A stretch of 64,000 bases of DNA from Deinococcus detaillensis (GTDB lineage: Bacteria > Deinococcota > Deinococci > Deinococcales > Deinococcaceae). The notes beneath the pieces were generated by a model. The model made no database searches. It was not told the origin of the DNA and saw only the letters and a list, made by a program, of their open reading frames with translations. The DNA is taken from NCBI RefSeq assembly GCF_007280555.1, contig NZ_VKDB01000013.1, positions 1 to 64,000 on the forward strand. The letters are read 5' to 3'. Position 1 is the stretch's first letter; every line of letters begins with the position of its first letter. Shown here piece after piece: positions 9,103 through 17,139 of this stretch. Position numbers and translations under genes: made by a program.

Positions 9103-9759
9103 TCATTCCAACTTTGCTATCCCCGCCTTGAGCGCGTACACGGCGGCTTGGGTGCGGCTTTCTAGCTCCAACTTGCCCAAAATGCGCGAAACGTGGGTTT
9201 TGACGGTGGGTTCGCCCACGCTCAACTCCCCGGCAATGGTGCGGTTGCTATGGCCCCGCGCCATCAGTTGCAAGATCAGCACTTCGCGGGCGGTGAGGTG
9301 TTCGCGCATCTCGGGGCTGCGGAAGTCGAGCACCAAGCGCTGGGCCGCTTCGGGATGCAAGTAGACCTCGCCTCTGGCCGCATGGTGAATGGCGGTCAGC
9401 AGCATGTCGCTGGAAGCGTCTTTGAGCAGGTAACCGCTGGCTCCGGCCTGAATAGCGGCGTTGACTTTGTGTTCTTCCAGGGCGCTGGTCAGGGCCAAAA
9501 CTTCCACTTCCGGTTGAGCGGCGCGGATTTGGCGGGTGGCCTGCACGCCGTCGAGAACGGGCATCATCAAATCCATAATCACCACGTCGGGGCGCAGCCG
9601 TGCGGCTTCCGTCACCGCTTCCGCGCCGTTGCGGGCCTCGCCCACGATTTCCAGGCTTTCGTCGAGCGACAAGAACATCTTCAGGCCCTGGCGCACCACG
9701 TCGTGATCGTCCACCAGGAGCAGGCGAATGGTAGGGGCGTTGGTGTGGGATTGGGTCAT
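9103..9759 (-). CDS. NarL/FixJ-family response regulator
   Basis: 218 residues: a receiver domain (10-125) with the acidic pair D17/D18 (LLLVDDHD), phosphoacceptor D63 (VVIMDLMMP) and the lysine in GYLLKDAS; then a LuxR-type helix-turn-helix (about 150-215) with LTAREVLILQLMARGHSNRTIA. It should bind DNA on phosphorylation by its partner kinase. It is the last gene of a three-gene operon and overlaps the upstream gene by 4 bases (ATGA), which suggests translational coupling. Targets are unknown; self-regulation is common for this class. Confidence 0.93.
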   Translation of the reverse strand: MTQSHTNAPTIRLLLVDDHDVVRQGLKMFLSLDESLEIVGEARNGAEAVTEAARLRPDVVIMDLMMPVLDGVQATRQIRAAQPEVEVLALTSALEEHKVNAAIQAGASGYLLKDASSDMLLTAIHHAARGEVYLHPEAAQRLVLDFRSPEMREHLTAREVLILQLMARGHSNRTIAGELSVGEPTVKTHVSRILGKLELESRTQAAVYALKAGIAKLE

Positions 9760-10682
9760 GGTGAAACTCCTTTTACGGTCAGTGAGCCGCCCGTGAGGCT
9801 GAGCGTGGCGGTGAGTTGAGGGCCGTCAGGCTGGCCCTCTTGCAGGTAGTGGCGCACCCGGGCCGAGTCCCGCCCGCTCCCAGCGGAATCAAGTTCTCGG
9901 AAACTGGGCGGCAGGTTGATTGTGGCCCCGCCGAGTTGCTTGACAGTCAAATCGGCCCGCGCCGTCAGCGGAACGCGGAGCACCGTCTGGCCGCTGACGC
10001 TGGCGGCGCTGAGGGTGCTCTGGGCGGTGCCTTCCGGCAGTATCAGCGTCAAGACGCCGTCCTCAGTTTTGAAGGTCAGGTCGGGCTGGCCGCTCTCCGG
10101 CAACGTGACGTTCCACTGGCCACGCGCACTGCTGAAGGTCAGGCGTTCAAGCTTGAGGCGCTGCAAGTCGAGACTGGTTTGATCGGCAGGCTGCTGCACA
10201 TTCAGGCGCAGCGGTACGTCTTTAGGTACCTTCACTTTCAGATGCCCCGCCAAGCCGTTTTGGCCGCCGAGTTGAATCAGCAGCGGCCAGTCGCGCCAGG
10301 TGCGGCTGAGGGTCAGCGCCACTTCTTTTTGAGGCGTCTGTGCTGAGTTGGGCAGGCGGTCACTGGGCAGGCGGTTAAGCAGCGGCGCAGCGCTGAGCTT
10401 GAGATCGCCTTCGCGGCTGGCGCTCAGTTCGGCGCTCAGACCAGGCGCGTCGCTGCCGCTGAGCATCAGCGTTTGGCTGAGGTCGGGCGCGAGCGTCAGG
10501 CTCAGGCGCTCGGCGGCTCCCAGCGGCTGCTCCACGCGTGAGATCTGGGCCTCAAGCTGCTTGAGATCAACCGGCTTGAGGCTAAAGACAAAACCCACCC
10601 CCAGCAAAAAGAGCACCCCCAGCGTGACCGACAAGCGCAGCAGCGCCGCTGAGAGCGGCCACGCGGGCAAAGCCGAATTCAC
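9756..10682 (-). CDS. Membrane-anchored LiaF/DUF4097-like protein of a two-component operon
   Basis: 308 residues with one N-terminal membrane segment (about 13-35) and a large beta-rich exported part. Repeating short strands such as LTFKTEDGVLTLILPEG and ADLTVKQLGGATINLP resemble the beta-helical DUF4097/LiaF C-terminal domain. It sits between a kinase and a regulator with 4-base overlaps on both sides. In Firmicutes LiaFSR systems, LiaF restrains the kinase LiaS and responds to envelope damage. By analogy this protein may tune the neighbouring kinase, but that is inference from gene order and fold style. Confidence 0.65.
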   Translation of the reverse strand: MNSALPAWPLSAALLRLSVTLGVLFLLGVGFVFSLKPVDLKQLEAQISRVEQPLGAAERLSLTLAPDLSQTLMLSGSDAPGLSAELSASREGDLKLSAAPLLNRLPSDRLPNSAQTPQKEVALTLSRTWRDWPLLIQLGGQNGLAGHLKVKVPKDVPLRLNVQQPADQTSLDLQRLKLERLTFSSARGQWNVTLPESGQPDLTFKTEDGVLTLILPEGTAQSTLSAASVSGQTVLRVPLTARADLTVKQLGGATINLPPSFRELDSAGSGRDSARVRHYLQEGQPDGPQLTATLSLTGGSLTVKGVSP

Positions 10683-12400
10683 GCTTTGACCTGCGGGGCC
10701 CGCGCTTCTAAAGCCTGCACTGGCAAAGCCCGCACCTGCAAAGTCAGCCGCGTGCCCTGATTCGGCGCACTGTCCAGCGTTAAAATTGCGCCGATCAAAG
10801 CGGCCCGTTCACGCATACTTTTGAGGCCCAAACTGCCCGCACGGGTCTGGGTCACATCAAAGCCCACGCCGTTGTCGCACACCTCCAGCGTCCACGTGTC
10901 GTCGGCGGGGCCGCTGAGCAGCAGACTGAGGCTGAGCTGCTCAGCGCGGGCGTGCTTGACGGCGTTGTGGGTGGCTTCCTGCGCCACGCGGTAGAGCGTG
11001 CCTTTGATGTTGATGCTCAGCGGCGGCTCGGTGGGGGCAACAAGCTCCACTTGCAATTGGTAGCGCAGCCGCAGCATCTCGGCGAGACGGGTCAGGGCCG
11101 GCACCAAGCCGCCTTCTTCCAGCGCGTCGGGGCGCAGGGCAAACAAGAGGGCCTTCATCTCGGCGCTGGCTCCGTCGGCGAGGCTCAGGGCAAAGTCCAG
11201 ACTCTCGGCGGCTTTAGCGGGGTTTTTTTCGAGCAGGGCGCGGGCGGTACGGGTAGACAGCGACACGCCGTAGAGTGCCTGCGCCACGCTGTCGTGCAGC
11301 TCGCGGGCGAGGCGGGCGCGTTCTTGTTCGCTGCCCTGAGTCTGGGCTTGGTCAATCAGGCGGGCGGTGTGGGCGGCGCTGGCGGCCTGGTCGCTGACGG
11401 CAGCCCAAAACTGCATTTCGCGGGTGCTGGGTGAGGTGCTGTAGACGGCTTGGAGTCGGCCTAGCACTTCCCCGCGCGGCGCGAGGGCCAGCGACAAGAC
11501 GTGCAGATCCCCCGTGCGCTGCAAGGTGTCGCGTCCATACTCGGCGTTGGCATTGTCGGAGTCGGTATTGGTGCCGAGGAAAGCCGGGAGCCGCGCCGGG
11601 CCTTCACTCAATTGCAGCGGCCCGACGGTGATGTGGGCGCTCTGGGCGGTGGTGGCGGGCATAGACAGCCGCAGCAAGCTGGTCAGCGTTTCTTCCAAGC
11701 TGCCGGCAAAAGCGACGGTGGCCGCGCCCTCGCGCAGCGCGGCGACTTCGCGCACCGCCGAGGCATTTTCGCCGTACTCGGTGAGCAGGCCGTAACTGAT
11801 CAGCAGCCAAGCACGGGTCAGCAGATTGAGGCCGCTGATCCCCAGCATCACCACAAAAAAGCCGATGAGCGAGAGCAGCACGCCCGAAGCGCCTCCGAGC
11901 GTGTAGGCCTGCGTGCCCAGCACCACCGGCACATGGAGTTGTGGAAAGGTGGAAAGCAAAAAGGGCACCACTACCAAGCCCAGCCCGCCGGCGAGGGTGA
12001 GCAGCAGCCAAACGCCGCCGAGAGCCATAAACAGCAGCTTGGCCACGCTGTAGAGCAAAATTTTATAGGTGTTGGCTTCGGTCAGGCGGCAGCGCAGCCA
12101 AGGCCACCAGCCTTTGGGGCGCACGGCAGCGGGGCGGCTGAGGTTGACGCCCAAGAGGGCCGCGCCCAGCACTCTGTCGAGTTGAGCCAGCCCGCCCAGC
12201 GTCCAGCCGCCGAGCAGCAGCAGCGGCACGCCCAGCAGCAGCGGAGAGAGCGCCGCGCCCACCACTGCCGTCACCAACGCTATGGCCATCACCACGCTCA
12301 GCAGCGCCGCGAGGGCGAAATAAAGCAGGTGGCGGTAAGTGGACGCCGCCGTGAGTTCGGCGAAGTACCCGCCACGCGGCGGAGCAGCACTGGAGATCAT
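10679..12400 (-). CDS. NarL-type sensor histidine kinase with multi-helix membrane sensor
   Basis: 573 residues. Residues 25-205 contain two blocks of paired hydrophobic helices, each opened by a similar motif (AASTYRHLLYFAL, EANTYKILLYSVA), as in the 'putative sensor' domain of actinobacterial kinases. A GAF-like linker (about 215-350) precedes the HisKA_3 dimerisation domain, with phospho-His369 in LARELHDSVAQ. The ATPase domain follows with the N-box QEATHNAVKHA and G-box DNGVGFD. First gene of the operon; ATG 12400 follows TAAGCT (plus-strand 12407-12412) by 6 bases. The signal is unknown; a membrane or envelope stress input would suit the LiaF-like partner. Confidence 0.9.
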   Translation of the reverse strand: MISSAAPPRGGYFAELTAASTYRHLLYFALAALLSVVMAIALVTAVVGAALSPLLLGVPLLLLGGWTLGGLAQLDRVLGAALLGVNLSRPAAVRPKGWWPWLRCRLTEANTYKILLYSVAKLLFMALGGVWLLLTLAGGLGLVVVPFLLSTFPQLHVPVVLGTQAYTLGGASGVLLSLIGFFVVMLGISGLNLLTRAWLLISYGLLTEYGENASAVREVAALREGAATVAFAGSLEETLTSLLRLSMPATTAQSAHITVGPLQLSEGPARLPAFLGTNTDSDNANAEYGRDTLQRTGDLHVLSLALAPRGEVLGRLQAVYSTSPSTREMQFWAAVSDQAASAAHTARLIDQAQTQGSEQERARLARELHDSVAQALYGVSLSTRTARALLEKNPAKAAESLDFALSLADGASAEMKALLFALRPDALEEGGLVPALTRLAEMLRLRYQLQVELVAPTEPPLSINIKGTLYRVAQEATHNAVKHARAEQLSLSLLLSGPADDTWTLEVCDNGVGFDVTQTRAGSLGLKSMRERAALIGAILTLDSAPNQGTRLTLQVRALPVQALEARAPQVKA

Positions 12401-12406
12401 GCCCTC

Positions 12407-12412
12407 AGCTTA
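12407..12412 (-). promoter_or_regulatory. -10 element of the kinase operon, leaderless type
   Basis: TAAGCT on the minus strand lies 6 bases before the kinase ATG; no -35 match and no Shine-Dalgarno are seen. Confidence 0.5.
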
Positions 12413-12483
12413 GGCGAGAAGGGTGCAGCGGGGCGTCGTTAGAAAGGTGGAGAGGATGGAGAGCAGCGGCAAAAGGCTGGCGC

Positions 12484-13065
12484 TCAAATCTCTTGCAGCT
12501 CCCGCTCTTCCAGCCACGCCGGAACTTCATCCGGCGGGTAGGTTTCAAAGTAAAGCTCCAGCAGCGAGGTCAGCGGATAACCGTCCAGCGGCCCCGTTTC
12601 CTTGCGCCGGTCGACGAGGCAGGCCACGCCGAGGCAGACTGCGCCGTAAGCTTCGGCGGCCCGCACCGCTTTCAGCACACTGCCGCCAGTGGTCAGCACA
12701 TCTTCGACCGCCACAAACGTCTGCCCCGGCATAACGCTGAACGCCTCGCGGATTTTCATGCCGCCTTGTCCGTCTTTCTCGGCAAACAGCGCCCGCGTGC
12801 CGAGCTCTTTGGCGACCTCGTAAGCCAGCACCACACCGCCCATCGCCGGGCCGATCACGAAATCGGGCTTAGGGTCTGCGGCCTTGAGTTTCTCCGCCAG
12901 CGCCGCGCCGAGTACGGCGGTGTGCTGGGGATACTGAAGCAAAGTGGTGGACTGCAAAAAGTAAGGCGAGTGCCGCCCCGAGGCCAGCAGGAAGCGGCCT
13001 TCGTGCAGCGCTCCGGCCTCTTTGTAGAGGGCCAGCACGTCGAGTGGGGGAGAAGATTCAGACAT
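12484..13065 (-). CDS. pyrE: Orotate phosphoribosyltransferase
   Basis: Fifth step of pyrimidine synthesis: orotate plus PRPP gives orotidine 5'-phosphate. 193 residues with the type I PRTase PRPP-binding loop FVAVEDVLTTGGSVLKAV at about 116-133. An earlier FVIGPAMGGVVLAYEVAKELG segment and SGRHSPYFLQ near the N-terminus are typical of the PyrE subclass in Thermus/Deinococcus. ATG 13065 is 6 bases after TATACT, so the mRNA is likely leaderless. It is divergent from the kinase gene at 13115. Confidence 0.93.
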   Translation of the reverse strand: MSESSPPLDVLALYKEAGALHEGRFLLASGRHSPYFLQSTTLLQYPQHTAVLGAALAEKLKAADPKPDFVIGPAMGGVVLAYEVAKELGTRALFAEKDGQGGMKIREAFSVMPGQTFVAVEDVLTTGGSVLKAVRAAEAYGAVCLGVACLVDRRKETGPLDGYPLTSLLELYFETYPPDEVPAWLEERELQEI

Positions 13066-13071
13066 GGAGGG

Positions 13072-13108
13072 AGTATAGCGGCGCGGCTAGATTGGAGCCA
13101 TCTAGACT
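13072..13108. promoter_or_regulatory. Divergent leaderless -10 elements for pyrE and the P-loop kinase
   Basis: TATACT (minus strand, 13072-13077) serves pyrE and TAGACT (plus strand, 13103-13108) serves the kinase, each 6 bases before its ATG. Only 49 bases separate the two start codons, so the two promoters must interfere or be co-regulated. Confidence 0.6.
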
Positions 13109-13114
13109 ACAGCT

Positions 13115-13633
13115 ATGCAGCCCCGAGCCGTGCAGTCCCGAGTCAGGCAGCGCGTGATGGTCGTCGGCAGCCCCGGCGCGGGCAAAAGCACTTTTGCGCG
13201 GCAACTCGCCCAGCGCACCGGCTTGCTGCTGACCCATCTCGACGATCTGTACTGGCGGCCCGGTTGGGTCAGGCCGCCGCCGGAGGTGTGGCAAGCCCAG
13301 ATGGGTGAGGCCGTCAGCGTCGAGCGCTGGATTTTGGACGGCAATTACGCGGGTACGCTCCATCTCCGGGCGCAGCGGGCCGACACCGCTATCGTGCTGG
13401 CTTATCCGAGGGGATTGTGTCTGCGGCGGGCCATTACACGGGCCGTTTTCAAGCGCCGCCCCGACGCCAAGGACCTCGGCAAAGAGCCGCTGGACTGGGC
13501 CTTTTTGCGCTTCATCTGGACATTTCCGAAACTGGGCAAGCAGCAACTCGAGCAGTTACAGGCCGCGCCCCATCTGGAAGTGGTGGTGTTGCGGAGCGAC
13601 GAGGAAGCGCAGACGTTTCTGGCAAACTGCTGA
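13115..13633 (+). CDS. Small P-loop NTPase, adenylate-kinase-like ('topology modulation' type)
   Basis: 172 residues. The Walker A motif GSPGAGKST lies at about 18-26, with the family pattern LTHLDDLYWRPGW after it and WILDGNYAGTL at about 70-80, as in FlaR/'DNA topology modulation' proteins. These are small nucleotide-kinase-like ATPases whose substrate is not established. ATG 13115 is 6 bases after TAGACT, so it is probably leaderless. Confidence 0.8.
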   Translation: MQPRAVQSRVRQRVMVVGSPGAGKSTFARQLAQRTGLLLTHLDDLYWRPGWVRPPPEVWQAQMGEAVSVERWILDGNYAGTLHLRAQRADTAIVLAYPRGLCLRRAITRAVFKRRPDAKDLGKEPLDWAFLRFIWTFPKLGKQQLEQLQAAPHLEVVVLRSDEEAQTFLANC

Positions 13634-13653
13634 AACGGCCCAGTACTGAAACG

Positions 13654-13683
13654 AAAAAAGCCGCCCCCAATCCGGCGGGCGAC
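13654..13683 (-). terminator. Intrinsic terminator of ndk
   Basis: On the minus strand a 7-bp stem (GTCGCCC/GGGCGGC, one T-G pair, 10-base loop) is followed by TTTTTT. Confidence 0.75.
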
Positions 13684-13722
13684 TTCCTCTCATCTTTTTC
13701 TACAGTCTACAAACGCTCTTTC

Positions 13723-14139
13723 TTACTTCAGCAGTTCTTCGGCTTTAAAGAACAGGCCCAGTTCGCGCTCGGCGCTTTCGGCGCTGTCGGAGCCGTGGGT
13801 CACGTTCTCGCCCGTGGTCGTGGCGAAGTCGGCGCGGATACTGCCGGGTGCGGCATTGGCGGGGTTGGTCGCGCCCATCATGCCGCGCCAGCCCAGAATG
13901 GCGTTCTCGCCTTCCAAGGCCATCGCCACCACTGGGCCGCCGGTAATGAACTCGACCAGCTCACCAAAAAAGGGGCGCTCTTTGTGTTCGGCGTAGTGAT
14001 TTTCAGCGGTTTCACGCGAAATGACCATCTGCTTGAGGCCCACCAAGCGGTAGCCTTTGCGCTGAATGCGGGCGAGAATATCGGCGGTCAGACCCCGGCG
14101 AACACCGTCGGGTTTAATCATGGCAAAAGTTCGTTCCAT
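13723..14139 (-). CDS. ndk: Nucleoside diphosphate kinase
   Basis: Balances NTP and dNTP pools by phosphate exchange through a phospho-histidine. 138 residues, the usual length. The N-terminus [12 protein letters not shown] is diagnostic, followed by [11 protein letters not shown] and [13 protein letters not shown]. The active-site histidine lies in the conserved C-terminal segment [19 protein letters not shown] 14139 lies 9 bases after TACACT (plus-strand 14149-14154). It is divergent from the ABC permease at 14228. Confidence 0.96.
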   Translation of the reverse strand: MERTFAMIKPDGVRRGLTADILARIQRKGYRLVGLKQMVISRETAENHYAEHKERPFFGELVEFITGGPVVAMALEGENAILGWRGMMGATNPANAAPGSIRADFATTTGENVTHGSDSAESAERELGLFFKAEELLK

Positions 14140-14227
14140 AGCTGGGGCAGTGTAGCAGTTGAGTGGGCGTGGGAGCCAAAGGCGGCGAATCTGACATTCG
14201 CGCTTGGTCGCCCCTTAGAATGGTGAG

Positions 14228-16231
14228 ATGTCTGATTCTGCGCGGCCCTCGCCGCTGGCAGCCCGGTTAAGCCTGATCTTTACCGGGCTGGCATTCGTCG
14301 GCTTGTTTTTGTTTCCCTACGGCACCCTCAGCCGCAATTTCAACGCCCAGTCGCTGCTCCAGCGCTTTCCCAGCGGGCTGATCAACTATGTCGGCGGCAC
14401 GTTTGAAAATCTGCCGAATGTCAGCACGGCCCTGACGCTGGGCTGGGTGACGGTGCTGGTGTTGGCAGCGGCCATCTTCGCCGCCGTGCGCCGCGCTTCT
14501 TGGCTGTGGCTGGCAGGCGCGGCGGCGCTGGTGCTGGGCATTGCCGCCATCCTCATCTTCAATGCTGGTCTGGACGCGGCGGTGGCCGATTTGGTGGCCA
14601 AGGGCGTGCGGGCCCGCCGCATTCCTTGGACATCCGGCGGAATGCATTTGGGCTTGTTCTTGCCGGTGCTGGCCGGAGCCGTCACCCTGTTCGCGGGCCT
14701 GAGCATGTATCCGCGCGCCTGGGACTTCCTTAACCGCCTGCGCGGGTTGCTGGTGCCGGTCTCGGCGATTGCGCTGGCCATCGCGGTGGGCGCGGTGGTG
14801 GTGCTGATCGTGCAGCCGGTACCGAGCGGCCTAGACCGTCCTTTGGCGCTGGGCGAACTCCTCACCGGCAAACTGGACGTGGTCTGGTACGTCTACACCA
14901 CCTTGTTCGCCCCTGTGACCAATGTGCAGGACTTGTTCAGCTCGCTCAAAATCGCCACGCCGCTGATTTTCGCGGGGCTGGGGGTGGCCTTCGGCTTCCG
15001 GGCGGGCCTCTTTAACATCGGCGGCCCCGGCCAACTGACCATGGGCGGCATCGGGGCCATGCTGGTGGGCGTCTACGCGCCGCTGCCCCCCGTCTTGTTG
15101 CTGCCCGCCACGGTGCTGGCCGCCGCAGCGGGCGGAGCACTTTGGGGCGCGATTCCGGGCCTGCTCAAAGCGCGGTTCGGCTCCAGCGAAGTCATCAACA
15201 CCATCATGCTCAACTACATCGCCTCGGCCATCTTTATTTTCCTGATCGGCTCGTCCACGTTTCCTTTTTTGGGCAAAACCTACAACCTTCCGATTAAAGC
15301 CGAGGGCTTCGAGGCCAAGAGCAACGAGTTTCAGGCGGGGGCAAGGCTCGCGCCAATTGCCGATCTGCTGAGTTTTACACGCGGTGAAGTGACTTATTTT
15401 TCGATGGGGCCGATTCTGGCGCTGCTGGCCTTCGGGGGGGTCTATTACGGGCTGCGGCAAGTCAAGGCGCGGCTGTGGATTGGGCTGGCGGCTGCTGTGA
15501 TCGTCGGTTTCCTGACTTGGAACTCATTGGGCATCCCGATTACCAGCAGCTTTACCACCAGCCGCCTCAACACCAGCTTTCTGATCGGCTTGGTGTGCGC
15601 CGTGCTGATGGGCGTGCTGCTGTGGCGCACCTCGGCGGGCTACGCGCTGCGGGCGGTGGGCCTGAGTCCGGCAGCTGCCGAGTACGGCGGCATCAGCGTC
15701 GGCAAAAACGTGATTTTAGCCATGACCTTGTCGGGTGCACTGATCGGCCTCGGCGCGACCCACTACACCATGGGCGGAGCGCTCGACGAGTATCGCCTCA
15801 AAGGCAACATGCCGGTCGGCGTCGGGTTTGACGGCATAGCGGTGGCCCTGATGGGCCAGAGCACGCCCGGCGGAGTGGTGGCCGCTGCCATCCTCTTCGG
15901 CACGGTGGACACCGGCGGTGTCAACGTTGACCGGGTGCTCGACAAAGTCAACAAAGACATCGTGACGGTGCTCAAGGCCCTGATCGTGCTGTTTATCGCG
16001 GCGGGAGGCTTCCTGAGCCGCCGCATCACCGATCCGCCGCCGCCCACGCTGGTCAAGGCTGCCGACGCTGGCGGCTCGGACGGGGGCGGCAAACTTTCGC
16101 CGAGTGAAGCGGCCCGCGAAGCCTCGACCCCGCTGCCCAATGTGGGCCGCAGCAGCGAAGTGATTTCCCAAGACATGCTGGGCGGCGACCCAGTGGCCGA
16201 GGAAAACCCCGATAAGGAGAGGAAGTCGTGA
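14228..16231 (+). CDS. Nucleoside-type ABC transporter permease with long N-terminal extension
   Basis: Inner-membrane permease of the BmpA/NupOPQ (branched-chain amino-acid-like) ABC class. The core (about 230-600) has the family pattern IATPLIFAGLGVAFGFRAGLFNIGGPGQ and SSEVINTIMLNYIA. At 667 residues it is nearly twice the usual 350: an extra 200-odd residues with four or five membrane helices precede the core, and a charged tail of about 65 residues follows. ATG 14228 is 6 bases after TAGAAT (14216-14221), with CTGACA at 14191-14196 as a distant -35. The ATPase and binding protein are not in this window. Confidence 0.88.
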   Translation: MSDSARPSPLAARLSLIFTGLAFVGLFLFPYGTLSRNFNAQSLLQRFPSGLINYVGGTFENLPNVSTALTLGWVTVLVLAAAIFAAVRRASWLWLAGAAALVLGIAAILIFNAGLDAAVADLVAKGVRARRIPWTSGGMHLGLFLPVLAGAVTLFAGLSMYPRAWDFLNRLRGLLVPVSAIALAIAVGAVVVLIVQPVPSGLDRPLALGELLTGKLDVVWYVYTTLFAPVTNVQDLFSSLKIATPLIFAGLGVAFGFRAGLFNIGGPGQLTMGGIGAMLVGVYAPLPPVLLLPATVLAAAAGGALWGAIPGLLKARFGSSEVINTIMLNYIASAIFIFLIGSSTFPFLGKTYNLPIKAEGFEAKSNEFQAGARLAPIADLLSFTRGEVTYFSMGPILALLAFGGVYYGLRQVKARLWIGLAAAVIVGFLTWNSLGIPITSSFTTSRLNTSFLIGLVCAVLMGVLLWRTSAGYALRAVGLSPAAAEYGGISVGKNVILAMTLSGALIGLGATHYTMGGALDEYRLKGNMPVGVGFDGIAVALMGQSTPGGVVAAAILFGTVDTGGVNVDRVLDKVNKDIVTVLKALIVLFIAAGGFLSRRITDPPPPTLVKAADAGGSDGGGKLSPSEAAREASTPLPNVGRSSEVISQDMLGGDPVAEENPDKERKS

Positions 16232-17139
16232 TCGCATTCTTGGCAACGCTTTTCAGCGTCACGTTCGCCGGTATTTTTATCCGCTCCACCGTGCCGCTGC
16301 TGCTCACCGCGCTGGGCGGGCTGTACTCCGAGCGCAGCGGCGTGGTCAATATCGCCTTGGAGGGGCTGATCATCTTCGGCGCTTTGGCCGGCGCGATCAT
16401 CACCAAAGAACTCGACGCGCCGCTCGGGGCCGCTGCGCCGTGGGTGGGCTGGCTCGGCGGCATGGTGGTGGGCGGCATGATCGCCTGGATTCACGCCGTC
16501 CTCAGCATCAAGTACCGCGCCGATCAGGTGATCTCCGGCACCGCCATCAACTTGCTGGCCACGGGCGTACCGGCGGTGGTGCTAACGGCCCTCTACGGCT
16601 CCAGCACTGAAAGTCCCCCGGTCATTCACGCGCTGCCGCTGTGGGGTGTGGGCGACCTTAAATTCAGCCCGCCAGCGTATTTTGCGCTGATTACGGTGGC
16701 CGTGACGTGGTACGTGCTCTACCGCACTCCTTACGGCCTGCGCCTGCGGGCCAGCGGCGAGCATCCCGGCGCGGCGTCGAGCATGGGCGTCAATGTCAAG
16801 GCCATGCGCTACAGCGCCGTGATTTTGTCGGGGGTGCTGGCGGGCACGGCGGGCGTCTTTCTGAGCATCGGCAACTTGGATTCTTACGTGCGCAACATCA
16901 GCGCGGGCGCGGGCTTTATCGCGCTAGCGGCGCTGATTTTCGGGCAGTGGAAGCCGCTGGGGGTTTTCGCGGCCACTTTACTCTTCGGCTTTTTGCAAGC
17001 ACTCTCCATTCAGCTCGGCGGCGGCAATTTGTTGCCCGGCAGTCTGGTACAGGCGCTGCCGTACCTGATCACCGTGCTGGCCCTGATCTTTACGGGCCGC
17101 AGCCGCGCTCCCAAAGCGGTGGGCAAACCGTTGGACTAA
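16228..17139 (+). CDS. Second nucleoside-type ABC transporter permease
   Basis: 303 residues with about nine membrane helices; it matches the smaller permease (NupQ/YufQ type) of the same transporter. Typical segments are LTALGGLYSERSGVVNIALEG and YRADQVISGTAINLLATG. GTG 16228 overlaps the upstream stop (GTGA) and has a strong ribosome site, AAGGAGAGG, just before it, so the two permeases are translationally coupled. Its stop overlaps the stop of the convergent GGDEF-EAL gene by 4 bases. Confidence 0.9.
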   Translation: MIAFLATLFSVTFAGIFIRSTVPLLLTALGGLYSERSGVVNIALEGLIIFGALAGAIITKELDAPLGAAAPWVGWLGGMVVGGMIAWIHAVLSIKYRADQVISGTAINLLATGVPAVVLTALYGSSTESPPVIHALPLWGVGDLKFSPPAYFALITVAVTWYVLYRTPYGLRLRASGEHPGAASSMGVNVKAMRYSAVILSGVLAGTAGVFLSIGNLDSYVRNISAGAGFIALAALIFGQWKPLGVFAATLLFGFLQALSIQLGGGNLLPGSLVQALPYLITVLALIFTGRSRAPKAVGKPLD

